Notes: generated by a model not told the origin, from the letters alone. Positions 1 to 8,320 are shown, counted from the first letter of the stretch. The stretch is DNA of 14,249 nt from Modestobacter sp. (GCA_025965635.1 JAOPWO010000103.1:1-14249); one strand, 5' to 3'. Program-made: numbers and translations.

Positions 1-477
1 TTCGACGTCGTCAGCAAGGTCGACCGCCAGGAGGTCGACAACGCCCTGAACCAGGCGGCCAAGGAGCTCTCGCAGCGCTTCGACTTCCGCGGCACCAACG
101 CCACCATCGCCTGGGCCGGCGAGGAGGCCGTGACGCTGACGGCCGACACCCAGGAGCGGGTCGCCGCCGCCCTCGACGTCTTCAGGGAGAAGCTGGTCAA
201 GCGAGGCATCTCGATGAAGGCGCTGGACGCCGACGAGCCGCAGCCCTCGGGCAAGACCTACAAGGTCTCCGCGCGCATCCAGCAGGGCATCGCCTCGGAC
301 AAGGCCAAGGAGATCGCCAAGGCGATCCGCGACGAGGGCCCCAAGGGGGTGCAGGCGCAGATCCAGGGTGACCAGTTGCGGGTCAGCGGCAAGAAGCGGG
401 ACGACCTGCAGGCCGTCCAGCAGCTGTTGAAGGGCAAGGACTTCGAGATCGCCCTGCAGTTCGACAACTACCGCTGA
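1..477 (+). CDS. yajQ: YajQ family nucleotide-binding protein, 5' end outside window
   Basis: The reading frame is open from the first base and ends with TGA at 475-477, giving 158 visible residues. The visible N-terminus FDVVSKVDRQEVDNALNQA and the segment QRFDFRGTNATIAWAG are typical of YajQ, which is usually about 163 residues, so only some five residues lie outside the window. The internal Met near base 130 is not the start, because conserved family sequence precedes it. Known YajQ proteins are small cytoplasmic proteins with two ferredoxin-like domains; some bind cyclic di-GMP and act with transcription factors. No partner regulator is visible here. The C-terminus (ALQFDNYR) is intact. 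Family assignment is very secure; cyclic di-GMP binding in this organism is inferred from the family only. Confidence 0.95.
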   Translation, partial: FDVVSKVDRQEVDNALNQAAKELSQRFDFRGTNATIAWAGEEAVTLTADTQERVAAALDVFREKLVKRGISMKALDADEPQPSGKTYKVSARIQQGIASDKAKEIAKAIRDEGPKGVQAQIQGDQLRVSGKKRDDLQAVQQLLKGKDFEIALQFDNYR

Positions 478-1639
478 TCCGGCCTGCAACCTCTGGTCCG
501 CCTGCGAGGACCCGCCAGTCCGCACAGAGTCCGCACGAGCGCCCGGCGCGGCGGTCATCAGGCCGCCCGCTGCGGCGCGCGTGCGGTCCTCGGCGGTCGG
601 CCGCAGGTGGGAGCAGCCGCCGAGGGAGATGGTCGCGGACGAGCGCCCAGCGCCCAGCTGGACGGGGACCACGTCGAGGACGGCCACCCGCATGCAGAGG
701 TGAGCTTCCCGGCACCAGGGTCGACGTGGTCGCTGGTGACCACCGCTGCGGTGACCCCATCGAGCCACCGTGGGGCGTCGACCTCTCGCTGGAGGGTGGC
801 GAGCGTGCTGTCTGCCGTGCTCGTCCCGGTACCGCGGCCGACAGGTCCCGTCGGGTCTCTTCGCGATCGACGCCACCGCTCACCACCTCCATCTCCGTGA
901 GCCCTGGGCCTCGACGCCCACCGCGGTGTGGGCTTCGCTGATGACCGGAACGCCTTCAACCGAGCGCAGCCCTGCTGCCCGGCTCCCGTTCCACCTGCCG
1001 GGCACAGCGCGTGCCTCCCGTTCCTGGCAGGGCGCCACGGGTAGACCTGATCGCCCGGTGCTGGGCCAGCGGCGGTGCGCGGGTGAGCCGCTAGGTCCTC
1101 GGGCCGCGGGAGGCCGACACCCGGTCCGTGGGCGGTCAGCATCGGGGCGGCCGATCGGTGTGGGGCGGGTCGGTCCTCGTGCTGACGACGGCCGTCGACC
1201 ACCGCGCCCCCGGCTCGCCGGTGGGTCCCCTGCGCGGTGGCTGCGGTGGCGCACGACCGAGCGTGCTCCGGGTGGGCGCGTTCGGCGTGGTGGCGGGTGC
1301 ACTGGTCGAAGGCAGTCCACCGCCGCGGTCGGTCGTCGGCCCGGTCCGCCAGGCGCGCGATCTGCTGCGGGTCCGGGGCATCGGGCAGACCCTGACGACC
1401 GTCCCCGGGGTCGGGGTCCGTGCACCGGCAGATGTCGGTGCGACGGCGATCCCGGTATCCGACTCATCGGTGAGGGCGTGGCGGTGCACCTCGGAGACGA
1501 ACACCGCCTGCCGCGGTCGTGATCGGCGGGCCCGACGAGGCCGAGCTGGCGACTGCAGGCGACCGCGGATCGCAGCGCGAGCGGGCCGGCATCGTGCGGC
1601 GCGTCCATGACCAGCACCTCGTCGTCGCCGACCACCGTG
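478..1639. other. 1.16 kb gap with no supported gene
   Basis: Long open frames occur on both strands, but this is expected at such GC content. Their translations are rich in Arg, Pro, Gly and Ser, lack any domain I recognise, and change character from frame to frame. A plausible-looking minus-strand peptide begins at about 1635 (GTG, then VGDDEVLVMDAPHDAG) but dissolves into low-complexity sequence after about 40 codons. Another minus frame is open from about 1463 to 558 without recognisable motifs. A tandem 9-mer AGTCCGCAC lies at 517-525 and 528-536. I see no tRNA, no intact transposase and no convincing terminator after yajQ or dhaK. The best description is non-coding or decayed sequence at the edge of an insertion. 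Confidence 0.5.
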
Positions 1640-3355
1640 TCACTGGGCCTGCCGGACCGCGGCGAGGGACCGCTGCACGGCCTCCATCCAGAGCACGACC
1701 GCGTGCGCGCCCGGGTCGACCAGCCCGATCGCCCGCTCCCCCACGTAGCTGGCCCGACCCCGTCGAGCGATCAGACCGGCCGTTCGTGCGGTGCCGTCAC
1801 GGGCGGCCTCGACCGCCGATGACAACCCTCTCGGCCAGTCGCCCTCGGCGACGCCGACGCGGAACGTCTCGGCGGCGGGCACGAGAGCGTCCACCATCGT
1901 GGCGTCTCCCGGCCGGGCCCCGCCGACGTCGGTGATGCCCTTGACGCCAGCTGTGAACGCCGCCGCCCACGCGTCGGGTCCCGGGTCTCCGGTCTCCTCC
2001 AGAGCCGCGGCTGCCCGCAGCAGCAGGACCGCGTACAGCGGCCCGGAGGTGCCCCCGACCACCCGGCGGACGATGGCGGACATAGCGCGCAGCGTCGTGG
2101 CGGGGTGTCCGCCGGGGAGCCGGTCCAGCTCGGCCGACAGTGCCCGGGCGGCGCGGTCGAGACTGAAGCCCAAGTCGCCGTCGCCGACTGCGGCGTCCAT
2201 GACGGTCAGCTCCGGCTCGGCAGCCGACAGCGCCGCGGCGACGCCGGCCACGACTGCGCGCAAGGGTGCGTCAGCGAGCAGGGGGGTGTGCCCCGGAGGG
2301 CTCCCAGCGGCCGTGGAGGTCGCGGCGGCGACCTCGTCGGCGACCCGGCCGACGTGGGCGGCCGGCCACGCCGGCGCGGTCGTAGGCGCGTCGAGACGGG
2401 CCAGGACGGCGTCGTCGACCGGCAGCACGGACAGCGAGCATCCCGCCATCTCCAGCGCCGTCATGAACGTTCCCACCCAGGCGCGTTCGACGGTGACGCC
2501 GGCCGCGCGCAGGCGGCCGATCGCTGCCCGCGCGACGATCGACATCTCCATCGGCGGAGTGCCCCCGAGGTTGTTCACGAGGAGCGCCACCCGGGTCCCC
2601 TCACCGATGCTCCGGTCGCTCAGGATCGTGCTCAGGAGGCGGTCCGCGATCGCATCCGCCGGCTCGACCCGCGTCCGCTCGACGCCGGGCTCGCCGTGGA
2701 TGCCGAGTCCCCACTCGATCTCGTCCGCGCCGAGGTCGAAGCCGGGCCGTCCCGCCGCCGGGAGCGTGCAGGCCGACAGCGCGACGCCCATCGTGCCGAC
2801 GCGGTCGGCGACGGCTGCCGCGGCAGCGGCCACCTCGGCGAGGGACAGGCCCTCGTCCGCCGCGGCCCCGGCGACCTTGTGGACGAGGACGGTGCCGGCC
2901 AGGCCGCGGCGTCCGGCGTTGGTCCCATCCGCGGACAGCGCGACGTCGTCGGCGACGACGACCATCTCCACGGGGATGCCCTCGGACCTGGCGATCTCGG
3001 CCGCCAGGCCGAAATTGAGCCGGTCGCCGGTGTAGTTCTTGACGATCAGCAGAACACCCGCGGGCCCGCCGACGGCCCGAATCGCACCCAGGACGGCGTC
3101 CGTCGAGGGTGAGGTGAAAACGTCGCCGACCACCGCGCCGGACAGCATCCCGGGGCCGACGTACCCCGCGTGCGCCGGCTCGTGCCCGGCGCCGCCGCCG
3201 GAGACGATCGCGACGGCGCCGCGGTCCCGCTGCGTCGCGGCGTCGGAGCGGATGGCGACCGAACCATCGAGCAGGGTGAGCCCCGGGTCGGTGAGCGCAG
3301 CCCCCTGCAGCATCTGGGGAACGATGTCGTCGACCGCATTGATCAGCTTCTTCAT
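1640..3355 (-). CDS. dhaK: ATP-dependent dihydroxyacetone kinase, DhaK-DhaL fused single chain
   Basis: The protein has 571 residues, close to the 552 of the Citrobacter freundii enzyme. The ATG at 3355 is preceded by GGGAG five bases upstream. The N-terminal DhaK domain (about 1-330) carries GGGAGHEP (53-60) and GLGIHGEPG, whose His220 matches the histidine that binds the substrate carbonyl covalently. The C-terminal DhaL domain (about 360-571) carries Asp387, Asp392 and Asp394 for Mg-nucleotide, GGTSGPLY (434-441) and RPGDATMVDAL (481-491). The single-chain layout and lack of DhaM or PTS genes nearby indicate ATP, not phosphoenolpyruvate, as donor. Expected reaction: dihydroxyacetone (or D-glyceraldehyde, or a related C4 ketose) to its phosphate in the cytosol. 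It is the last gene of the minus-strand series, 24 bp after the reductase. The exact substrate is uncertain. Confidence 0.93.
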   Translation of the reverse strand: MKKLINAVDDIVPQMLQGAALTDPGLTLLDGSVAIRSDAATQRDRGAVAIVSGGGAGHEPAHAGYVGPGMLSGAVVGDVFTSPSTDAVLGAIRAVGGPAGVLLIVKNYTGDRLNFGLAAEIARSEGIPVEMVVVADDVALSADGTNAGRRGLAGTVLVHKVAGAAADEGLSLAEVAAAAAAVADRVGTMGVALSACTLPAAGRPGFDLGADEIEWGLGIHGEPGVERTRVEPADAIADRLLSTILSDRSIGEGTRVALLVNNLGGTPPMEMSIVARAAIGRLRAAGVTVERAWVGTFMTALEMAGCSLSVLPVDDAVLARLDAPTTAPAWPAAHVGRVADEVAAATSTAAGSPPGHTPLLADAPLRAVVAGVAAALSAAEPELTVMDAAVGDGDLGFSLDRAARALSAELDRLPGGHPATTLRAMSAIVRRVVGGTSGPLYAVLLLRAAAALEETGDPGPDAWAAAFTAGVKGITDVGGARPGDATMVDALVPAAETFRVGVAEGDWPRGLSSAVEAARDGTARTAGLIARRGRASYVGERAIGLVDPGAHAVVLWMEAVQRSLAAVRQAQ

Positions 3356-3379
3356 GAGGGCTCCCGCGGAGTCGGTGGG

Positions 3380-4375
3380 TCAGAGGTCCAGGACGAGCCG
3401 CTCCCCGCGGCAGCGAGAGACGCAGATCATCATGAATTCATTGGCGGCCTGCTCCTCGGGGGTCAGCACCGAGTCCCGGTGCTCCGGAGTGCCCTCGAGG
3501 ACCGCGGTCTCGCAGGTGCCGCACGTGCCCTCCTGGCAGGACGAGAGCACGTTGACGCCTGCCTCCACCACCGCCTCGAGGATCGACCGGTCGGGAGGCA
3601 CCGTGACGGTCACGCCGTGCCGCTCGAGCACCACCTCGAACGCGCGCTCCTCCCCCGACCGCTCGATGACCTCGGGAGCGAAGCGCTCCAGCCTCAGCGC
3701 TCCCGACGGCCACCCGGAGCAGCGCTGCTCGACGGCCGTCAGCAGCGCCTCAGGTCCGCAGGAGTAGACGAGGGTCTCCGGCTGCGGTGTGGTCAGGAAG
3801 CCGTCGAGGTGGAGCAGTCCCACCTCGTCCTGAGGCTGGAGCAGCACCCGGTCGCCGTAGGCGGCGAGTTCGTCGCGAAAGGCCATCGACGTCCGCGTCC
3901 GGCCGCCGTAGACCAACCGCCAATCCGCGCCCGACGCCTCGGCCTGGGCGATCATCGGCAGTAGCGGGGTGATCCCGACCCCGCCCGCGATGAACAGGTA
4001 GCGCGGGGACGCCGCCAGGTGGAAGTGGTTGCGTGGACCGCGGACGCGGACCGGGTCCCCCTCCCTCAGCGTCTCGTGGATGGCCGCGGAGCCACCGCGG
4101 CCGGCTTCTTCCCGCAACACCGCGATCCGCCAGGTGTGCCGGTCGGACGGATCCCCGCACAACGAGTACTGGCGGGTGATGCCGGTGGGACCGACCAGGT
4201 CGATGTGGGCCCCGGGCGACCACTCGGGCAGCGCCTCGGGACCGGTCGCCCGCAGCTGAAGTGCCACCACGTCGTCGGTGGCCATGGTCCTGCGATCGAC
4301 GACCAGATCGGCCTCGAACTCATGGCCCACGAGGGTCACCGTGGTGTCGTGCAGGGGGTGCGGCAAGGTCGTCAT
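3380..4375 (-). CDS. Phthalate dioxygenase reductase-type oxidoreductase (flavin, NADH, 2Fe-2S), P450 partner
   Basis: The protein has 331 residues. The ATG at 4375 starts MTTLPHP, 14 bp after the P450 stop. The frame is open farther upstream, but that part overlaps the P450 and is not homologous. An N-terminal flavin domain carries RQYSL (68-72) and GRGGS (92-96), the pattern of FMN-binding phthalate dioxygenase reductases. The NAD-binding domain carries GGVGITP (131-137) and SCGPEA (205-210). The C-terminal plant-type ferredoxin domain has Cys280, Cys285, Cys288 and Cys318 (C-X4-C-X2-C-X29-C) for a 2Fe-2S cluster. It should move electrons from NADH through flavin and iron-sulfur to an oxygenase, here almost certainly the P450 beside it. 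FMN rather than FAD is inferred from motif resemblance. No separate ferredoxin is needed or seen. Confidence 0.92.
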   Translation of the reverse strand: MTTLPHPLHDTTVTLVGHEFEADLVVDRRTMATDDVVALQLRATGPEALPEWSPGAHIDLVGPTGITRQYSLCGDPSDRHTWRIAVLREEAGRGGSAAIHETLREGDPVRVRGPRNHFHLAASPRYLFIAGGVGITPLLPMIAQAEASGADWRLVYGGRTRTSMAFRDELAAYGDRVLLQPQDEVGLLHLDGFLTTPQPETLVYSCGPEALLTAVEQRCSGWPSGALRLERFAPEVIERSGEERAFEVVLERHGVTVTVPPDRSILEAVVEAGVNVLSSCQEGTCGTCETAVLEGTPEHRDSVLTPEEQAANEFMMICVSRCRGERLVLDL

Positions 4376-4389
4376 CGTCGGGTCCCGTG

Positions 4390-5592
4390 TCAGGCCGCTG
4401 TGACCCGGACCGGCAGCGACGTGAGACCTCGGAGCCAGTTGGAGTACTTGATCTGCGGCTCGCCCACCAGTTCCATCGAGCCGACCTTGCGCGCGACGGC
4501 CGACAGCACGCACTCGGCCTCCAGCCGGGCGATCAGCTGACCGACGCAAGCATGGATGCCGGCGCCGAACGCCATGTGGCCGGACGCCTGGCGGGTGATG
4601 TCGAAGCGGTCCGGGTCGGGCCATCGGGCGGGGTCGCGGTTGGCCGCGGCCAGGAACAGCAGCACCTTCTGGTCGGCCTCCAACTGGATGCCGTCGACCT
4701 CCGTGGCGGTCTTGGTGGTGCGGCCGATGATCGGGCTGGGCGGGGTGTGCCTGAGCGTCTCCTCGAACACGTGCTTGGCCAGGGACGGTTGTGCCCGCAA
4801 CAGGGCCCACTGGTCCGGGTTCTGCATCAGCGAGTGCAGCGCGAAACCGATACCGAAGACGGTCGTGTCGACACCCGCGGACAGGAAGGTGCGGACGAGC
4901 AGGCCCGCCTGCTCCTCGGTGATCTCGCCGGCGTCGGCCGCGGCGTAGATCTCGGCACCGAGACCGTCGTCGGTCAGGGCCTCGCGGCGCATCTGCCATG
5001 CCACGTACTCGGCGGCGTCGCCTGCCTGTTCCACGGCCTCTTCCCACAGCCGGTTCCGCGGTCCCATGGCCTGGAAGTTGACGTTGGAGTAGGGGAGGAG
5101 GTGCTGGCGGCCCTCCCGTGCCATCCCGACTGCGTCCGGCAGCACGGTGAGCGGGAACGCCTCGGCGAGGTCGAGAGCCGCGTCGAACTCACCCCGGGCG
5201 ACGAGCGATTCGACGAGGCGGTCCGCCTCGGCCGCGAACTGCTCCTTGAGCTTGCGCATCGTCCGCGGTGACAGCAGGCGGGTCATGATGGCGCGCGTCG
5301 CGGTGTGATCGGGCGGGTCCTGGTCCAGGATCACGCTGGGCCGACGCCAGGTGGTCTCCCGCTTGGTGTTGGTCATGCCGGTGCCGGCCGACGAGATGAA
5401 CGTCCCCCAGCTGCGGAAGATGCCGTCGACGACGGCGTGCCGACCTGTTGCCCAGACGCCGTACTTCGCCAGCCACACCATGGGTCCGGCCTCGCGGACA
5501 GCGGTGTCGAAGGGGATGGGGTCGGCCAGGGTCTCCATCGAGAAGGGGTCCCCGTCCAGGACGGGTGCGTCAGTCGGGGCAACGCTCGTCAT
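4390..5592 (-). CDS. Cytochrome P450, CYP199-like (para-substituted benzoate oxidation or O-dealkylation)
   Basis: The protein has 400 residues from ATG 5592 (MTSVAPTD). A longer frame adds 28 low-complexity residues and overlaps an upstream hairpin, so it is not preferred. It has the I-helix AGVDTT (239-244, acid-alcohol pair Asp242-Thr243), ExxR at Glu278-Arg281, and the haem loop FGAGIHACVG with ligand Cys349. No signal or membrane anchor is visible, so it is a soluble bacterial P450. Compared from memory with CYP199A4 of Rhodopseudomonas palustris, similarity runs full length, for example GEIT..., NRDP.RW.DP and SGH..FG.G.H.CVGQL.ARLE. Arg83, Ser86, Arg234 and Ser238 fall at or near residues that hold the benzoate carboxylate; Thr235 replaces a Ser and Met176 replaces Phe185. 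Known CYP199 enzymes demethylate 4-methoxybenzoate and oxidise other 4-substituted benzoates. Family call is strong; the substrate is inferred. Confidence 0.92.
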   Translation of the reverse strand: MTSVAPTDAPVLDGDPFSMETLADPIPFDTAVREAGPMVWLAKYGVWATGRHAVVDGIFRSWGTFISSAGTGMTNTKRETTWRRPSVILDQDPPDHTATRAIMTRLLSPRTMRKLKEQFAAEADRLVESLVARGEFDAALDLAEAFPLTVLPDAVGMAREGRQHLLPYSNVNFQAMGPRNRLWEEAVEQAGDAAEYVAWQMRREALTDDGLGAEIYAAADAGEITEEQAGLLVRTFLSAGVDTTVFGIGFALHSLMQNPDQWALLRAQPSLAKHVFEETLRHTPPSPIIGRTTKTATEVDGIQLEADQKVLLFLAAANRDPARWPDPDRFDITRQASGHMAFGAGIHACVGQLIARLEAECVLSAVARKVGSMELVGEPQIKYSNWLRGLTSLPVRVTAA

Positions 5593-5638
5593 AGCTGTTG
5601 GTCCTGTCTCTTCGTCGGCCCGGAACCGGGGAGGTGGG

Positions 5639-5674
5639 GGACCACTCCCCCCACGCGCGCGGGAGGAGTGGTCC
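5639..5674 (-). terminator. Strong hairpin just after the binding-protein gene
   Basis: The arms 5639-5652 and 5661-5674 are 14 bases each with an 8-base loop. The single mismatch in DNA becomes a G-U pair in the minus-strand transcript, so the sense RNA is fully paired. It starts five bases after the stop codon of the solute-binding protein gene and lies upstream of the P450. No T-run follows, so it may be a partial terminator or a 3' stability element rather than a full intrinsic terminator. Confidence 0.65.
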
Positions 5675-5679
5675 ACGGG

Positions 5680-6945
5680 TCACTGCTCGTAGAAGAGCCC
5701 CACCGAGTCGCCGGCCGGGGAGGTGAAGCCGGTCTCGACCGCGCGTACGCCCTGTTCGGTCTCGTCGGTCACCTCGTAAAATGTGACCGCGCGCGGGGGC
5801 TGCCGGTCGTCGGGACCGCTGCCGTAGTCGTATCCGCCGCCGCCGAGCCCCAGCATGTCGACGTTGCCGACTGCATTGCTGGCCGCGAGCAACCCGGCCG
5901 GACTCATGTCCCCGTCGTCGATGGCCTGGCGGATCACCGCGGCCATGACCATCCCCGTGATGTAGCCGGTCTCGTAGGTGACCAGGGCCGGCGGAGTCCC
6001 CGGCTCGACGGACTCGACGTCCTCGACGAGGTCGACCTGCCCCTCGACGGAGCTGTCCTCCCAGTCACTTCCGGTGAAGAGGAAGCTGACGTTCTCCTGG
6101 ATGTAGTCCGCGGCCGTGCCGGTGGCGATGTCGCTGACGTACGTCGTCCCCAGCGCTGTCCAGTGCGGCTCCCAGCCGAGCTGTGCGGCTCGGGCCGCAG
6201 CTTGCTGCATGACGAAGACACCAGCGACGGTGATCTCGGTGCAGCCGGCGTCCCGCAGGGTCACGATCTGCGCGGTCACGTCGGAGGGGTTGGGCGCCGG
6301 GAAGCTCGCCGACCCGCCGTACCGCACACCCAGTTCCTGGGCCGCGTACTCGACCCCGAACTCGGTCTGGTCCCCGATCGGCCCGTCCATCTTGAGCGTG
6401 CAGTAGACATCGTCCTGACCGCCTTCCTGCTCGGCGTTCCAGGCGACGCTGTTGGCGCCGAAGGTCTCGTACGTGGGATAGACCGGCAAGATGGTCGGGT
6501 CGTCGGTGCTGGTGGTCAACGGCACGACCGCCAGCTTGTCGTCGTCCTCCAACGGCAGGCCGTCGGCGATGAACCCCCCGAGGACGGCGATGATGGCCAC
6601 GTCGTCCTTGATCTGCTGGTAGATGGGGATGGCCCCGCTCACGTCGAACGGCGTGTCCGGGGACTCGACCTCGACGGTGTAGCCCTCGAGGATGCCGCCG
6701 CCGGCTGTGGCCCGCTCGAAGTAGGCGCGCATGCCGACGACGTCCTGGATGGTGTTGGCGAAGGCGCCGGAGATCGGGTACATCGCCGCCACCGTGATGG
6801 TCTTGGACGCGGGGTCGAAGCCAGGAGCGGCGGCGATCTCCCCGTCACCGGACCCTCCCGACGCCTGGTCCGCCTCGGTGGTGCCGGCGCAGCCGGCGAG
6901 CACGAGCGTCGTGGCGGCGAGCGCCACGGTGGCTGATCTCCTCAT
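5680..6945 (-). CDS. ABC transporter solute-binding lipoprotein, LivK-type (periplasmic binding fold type I)
   Basis: The protein has 421 residues from ATG 6945. An adjacent GTG at 6948 is also in frame, but AGGAG at 6951-6955 sits five bases from the ATG and only two from the GTG. An N-terminal signal (MRRSATVALAATTLVLAGC) ends in a lipobox LAGC with Cys19 for lipid attachment, so the mature protein is anchored to the outer face of the membrane. The mature part resembles branched-chain amino acid/amide binding proteins: ITVAAMYPISGAFA at the start and ALVTYETGYITGMVMAAVI near the end. It follows livM by about 196 bp instead of leading the operon, and is flanked by hairpins on both sides. Related LIV-type binding proteins in Rhodopseudomonas bind benzoate and phenylpropanoid acids, so an aromatic acid ligand is plausible given the P450 downstream; this is inference. 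Confidence 0.9.
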   Translation of the reverse strand: MRRSATVALAATTLVLAGCAGTTEADQASGGSGDGEIAAAPGFDPASKTITVAAMYPISGAFANTIQDVVGMRAYFERATAGGGILEGYTVEVESPDTPFDVSGAIPIYQQIKDDVAIIAVLGGFIADGLPLEDDDKLAVVPLTTSTDDPTILPVYPTYETFGANSVAWNAEQEGGQDDVYCTLKMDGPIGDQTEFGVEYAAQELGVRYGGSASFPAPNPSDVTAQIVTLRDAGCTEITVAGVFVMQQAAARAAQLGWEPHWTALGTTYVSDIATGTAADYIQENVSFLFTGSDWEDSSVEGQVDLVEDVESVEPGTPPALVTYETGYITGMVMAAVIRQAIDDGDMSPAGLLAASNAVGNVDMLGLGGGGYDYGSGPDDRQPPRAVTFYEVTDETEQGVRAVETGFTSPAGDSVGLFYEQ

Positions 6946-6950
6946 CACTT

Positions 6951-6955
6951 CTCCT
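6951..6955 (-). promoter_or_regulatory. Ribosome binding site deciding the binding-protein start
   Basis: On the minus strand AGGAG lies five bases before ATG (6945) and two bases before the in-frame GTG (6948). The spacing selects the ATG. Confidence 0.7.
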
Positions 6956-7059
6956 TGTCAGTTGTGAACGTGGGCGGTGCACGCCGAGGTCGCGCCGCCA
7001 CGGAGGGCGTCACGACCACCTGTTCCAGCAAGCCGGCTCAGGCGGGTCGGTCGGTGGTG

Positions 7060-7078
7060 CCCTCCGGTGGCCGGAGGG
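7060..7078 (-). other. Intercistronic hairpin between livM and the binding-protein gene
   Basis: CCCTCCGG and CCGGAGGG form a perfect 8-bp GC stem around a 3-base loop, about 60 bases after the livM stop codon. No T-run follows in the direction of transcription. It may slow 3' decay of the permease mRNA, or terminate or process part of the transcripts. The rest of the 196-bp gap (6946-7141) shows no gene and no clear promoter. Confidence 0.55.
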
Positions 7079-7141
7079 TGGCGTGGGGCACCCGTCCCGC
7101 CGCGGAGGACGGACGGCCGGTCGCCTTCGCGGTGGGCGCCG

Positions 7142-8320
7142 CTAGCGGGGGCCGGGGTGCTGTGTCTGACGGCGTCCCAGCCGGCCGGCGAGGCGCCTGC
7201 CCACGTACGCCAGACCACGGGGCTCGATGAGCACGAACAGGAACAGCAGGAGGCCGTAGGCGAGCAGGTTGAACTGGGCCTCACGTAGCCCGAAGCCACC
7301 GGCGGTGTCGAAGTCGGACTTCAGCAGCGGGATGTACTCCGAGTACTTCTTGATCATGAGCGGGATGGACGACACCAGAACCGCGCCGATGACCGGCCCC
7401 CACGTCGTCCCCACCCCTCCGACGATGATCATGACGAGGAAGGAGATGGACATCTGCAGGTTGAACTGGCCGGGGGCGACGTAGGACAGCTGAGCGACCA
7501 GCAGTGCTCCGGCCAGGCCCGCCAGCGCCCCGGAGATCGCGAACGCGTTGACCTTCGACCGCTTGGCCGGCGCGCCTGCGACTTCGGCGGCCAGCTCGGC
7601 GTCGCGAACTGCCAGGATGGCGCGGCCTGGCCGGCTGCGGATCACGTTGCGGACCACCAACAGCGATACCGCGACGCAGAGCCAGGCGAGGATGAACAGT
7701 CCCTGCGCGTAGCCGTAGGTGATCGGGCCGATCCGCAGGGCCGCGAGGTCCACGGGCCCCAGGGCCAGTGGGAGCTCGGCGGAGGTGCCGTTGGGTCCGC
7801 CGGTGAACGACTGCCAGTTCGTGAAGACGTACTGCCCGACGTAGATCAGACCCAGGGTCAGGACGATCTGGTAGAGGCCCTTCAGGCGGAACGCAAAGGG
7901 CCCGACCAGCGCGCCGACGATTCCCCCCACCGCCGTCGCGGCCAGCAGCCACACGGGGAGCGGGAGCCCTGCGAGCGACCCCACGGCGACGGCGGTGTAG
8001 GCCCCGACCGCTACGAAGAACGCGTGCCCGAGCGAGATCTGGCCGGCGGACCCCATGAGCAGGTTCAGCCCGATGGCGCCGACGGCGTAGATCCCGCCGG
8101 TTGCGCCGAGCGACAGGAGGAAGGGGTCTGCGGTCGAGAGCGGGATGGCGACGATGGCCACGAGGAAGGCCAGCGCGGCCAGCAGCGACCACCGGCTCCG
8201 GAAGAGCCGCATCTCCTGACGGACCTCGGCGATCCGCTCGGACTGCCTGTCGGGGTCGGTGTCCTCAGGAGAGTTGCCGGCCGCCGCGGGCCGACCGGCG
8301 GGAGTGAGGCTGGTGGTCAT
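7142..8320 (-). CDS. livM: Branched-chain amino acid-type ABC transporter permease, LivM-like
   Basis: The protein has 392 residues. ATG at 8320 shares one base with the livH stop (TGATG), with GGAGAG four bases upstream, so translation is probably coupled. A charged cytoplasmic N-terminus (about 1-44) is followed by hydrophobic helices beginning near 45, with the family segment GIYAVGAIGLNLLMGSAGQI and SLGHAFFVAVGAY at 76-108. The conserved cytoplasmic coupling loop RSRPGRAILAVRDAELAAEV (228-247) contacts the ATPase subunits. The segment VGGVGTTWGPVIGAVLV (300-316) and the end LFVLIEPRGL (361-370) are also characteristic. The C-terminal tail is basic. It pairs with LivH to form the membrane channel. 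The name reflects family, not proven substrate. Confidence 0.94.
   Translation of the reverse strand: MTTSLTPAGRPAAAGNSPEDTDPDRQSERIAEVRQEMRLFRSRWSLLAALAFLVAIVAIPLSTADPFLLSLGATGGIYAVGAIGLNLLMGSAGQISLGHAFFVAVGAYTAVAVGSLAGLPLPVWLLAATAVGGIVGALVGPFAFRLKGLYQIVLTLGLIYVGQYVFTNWQSFTGGPNGTSAELPLALGPVDLAALRIGPITYGYAQGLFILAWLCVAVSLLVVRNVIRSRPGRAILAVRDAELAAEVAGAPAKRSKVNAFAISGALAGLAGALLVAQLSYVAPGQFNLQMSISFLVMIIVGGVGTTWGPVIGAVLVSSIPLMIKKYSEYIPLLKSDFDTAGGFGLREAQFNLLAYGLLLFLFVLIEPRGLAYVGRRLAGRLGRRQTQHPGPR

Noticed and set aside
1378..1440. Plus-strand peptide GIGQTLTTVPGVGVR resembling the C-terminal region of IS110-type transposases
   Set aside because: The likeness covers only about 15-18 residues and stops; no catalytic motifs, flanking repeats or continuation of the domain are visible in any frame.
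1791..3035. Long plus-strand open frame opposite dhaK
   Set aside because: It is antisense to a clearly conserved kinase, is rich in Ser, Ala, Thr and Arg, and shows no domain; an effect of high GC.
4376..5047. Upstream extension of the reductase frame to 555 residues
   Set aside because: The added part overlaps the P450 and has no homologous features; MTTLPHP at 4375 is the natural start.
5305..6936. 543-codon plus-strand open frame opposite the binding protein and P450
   Set aside because: Antisense to two recognised genes with low-complexity composition and no domain.
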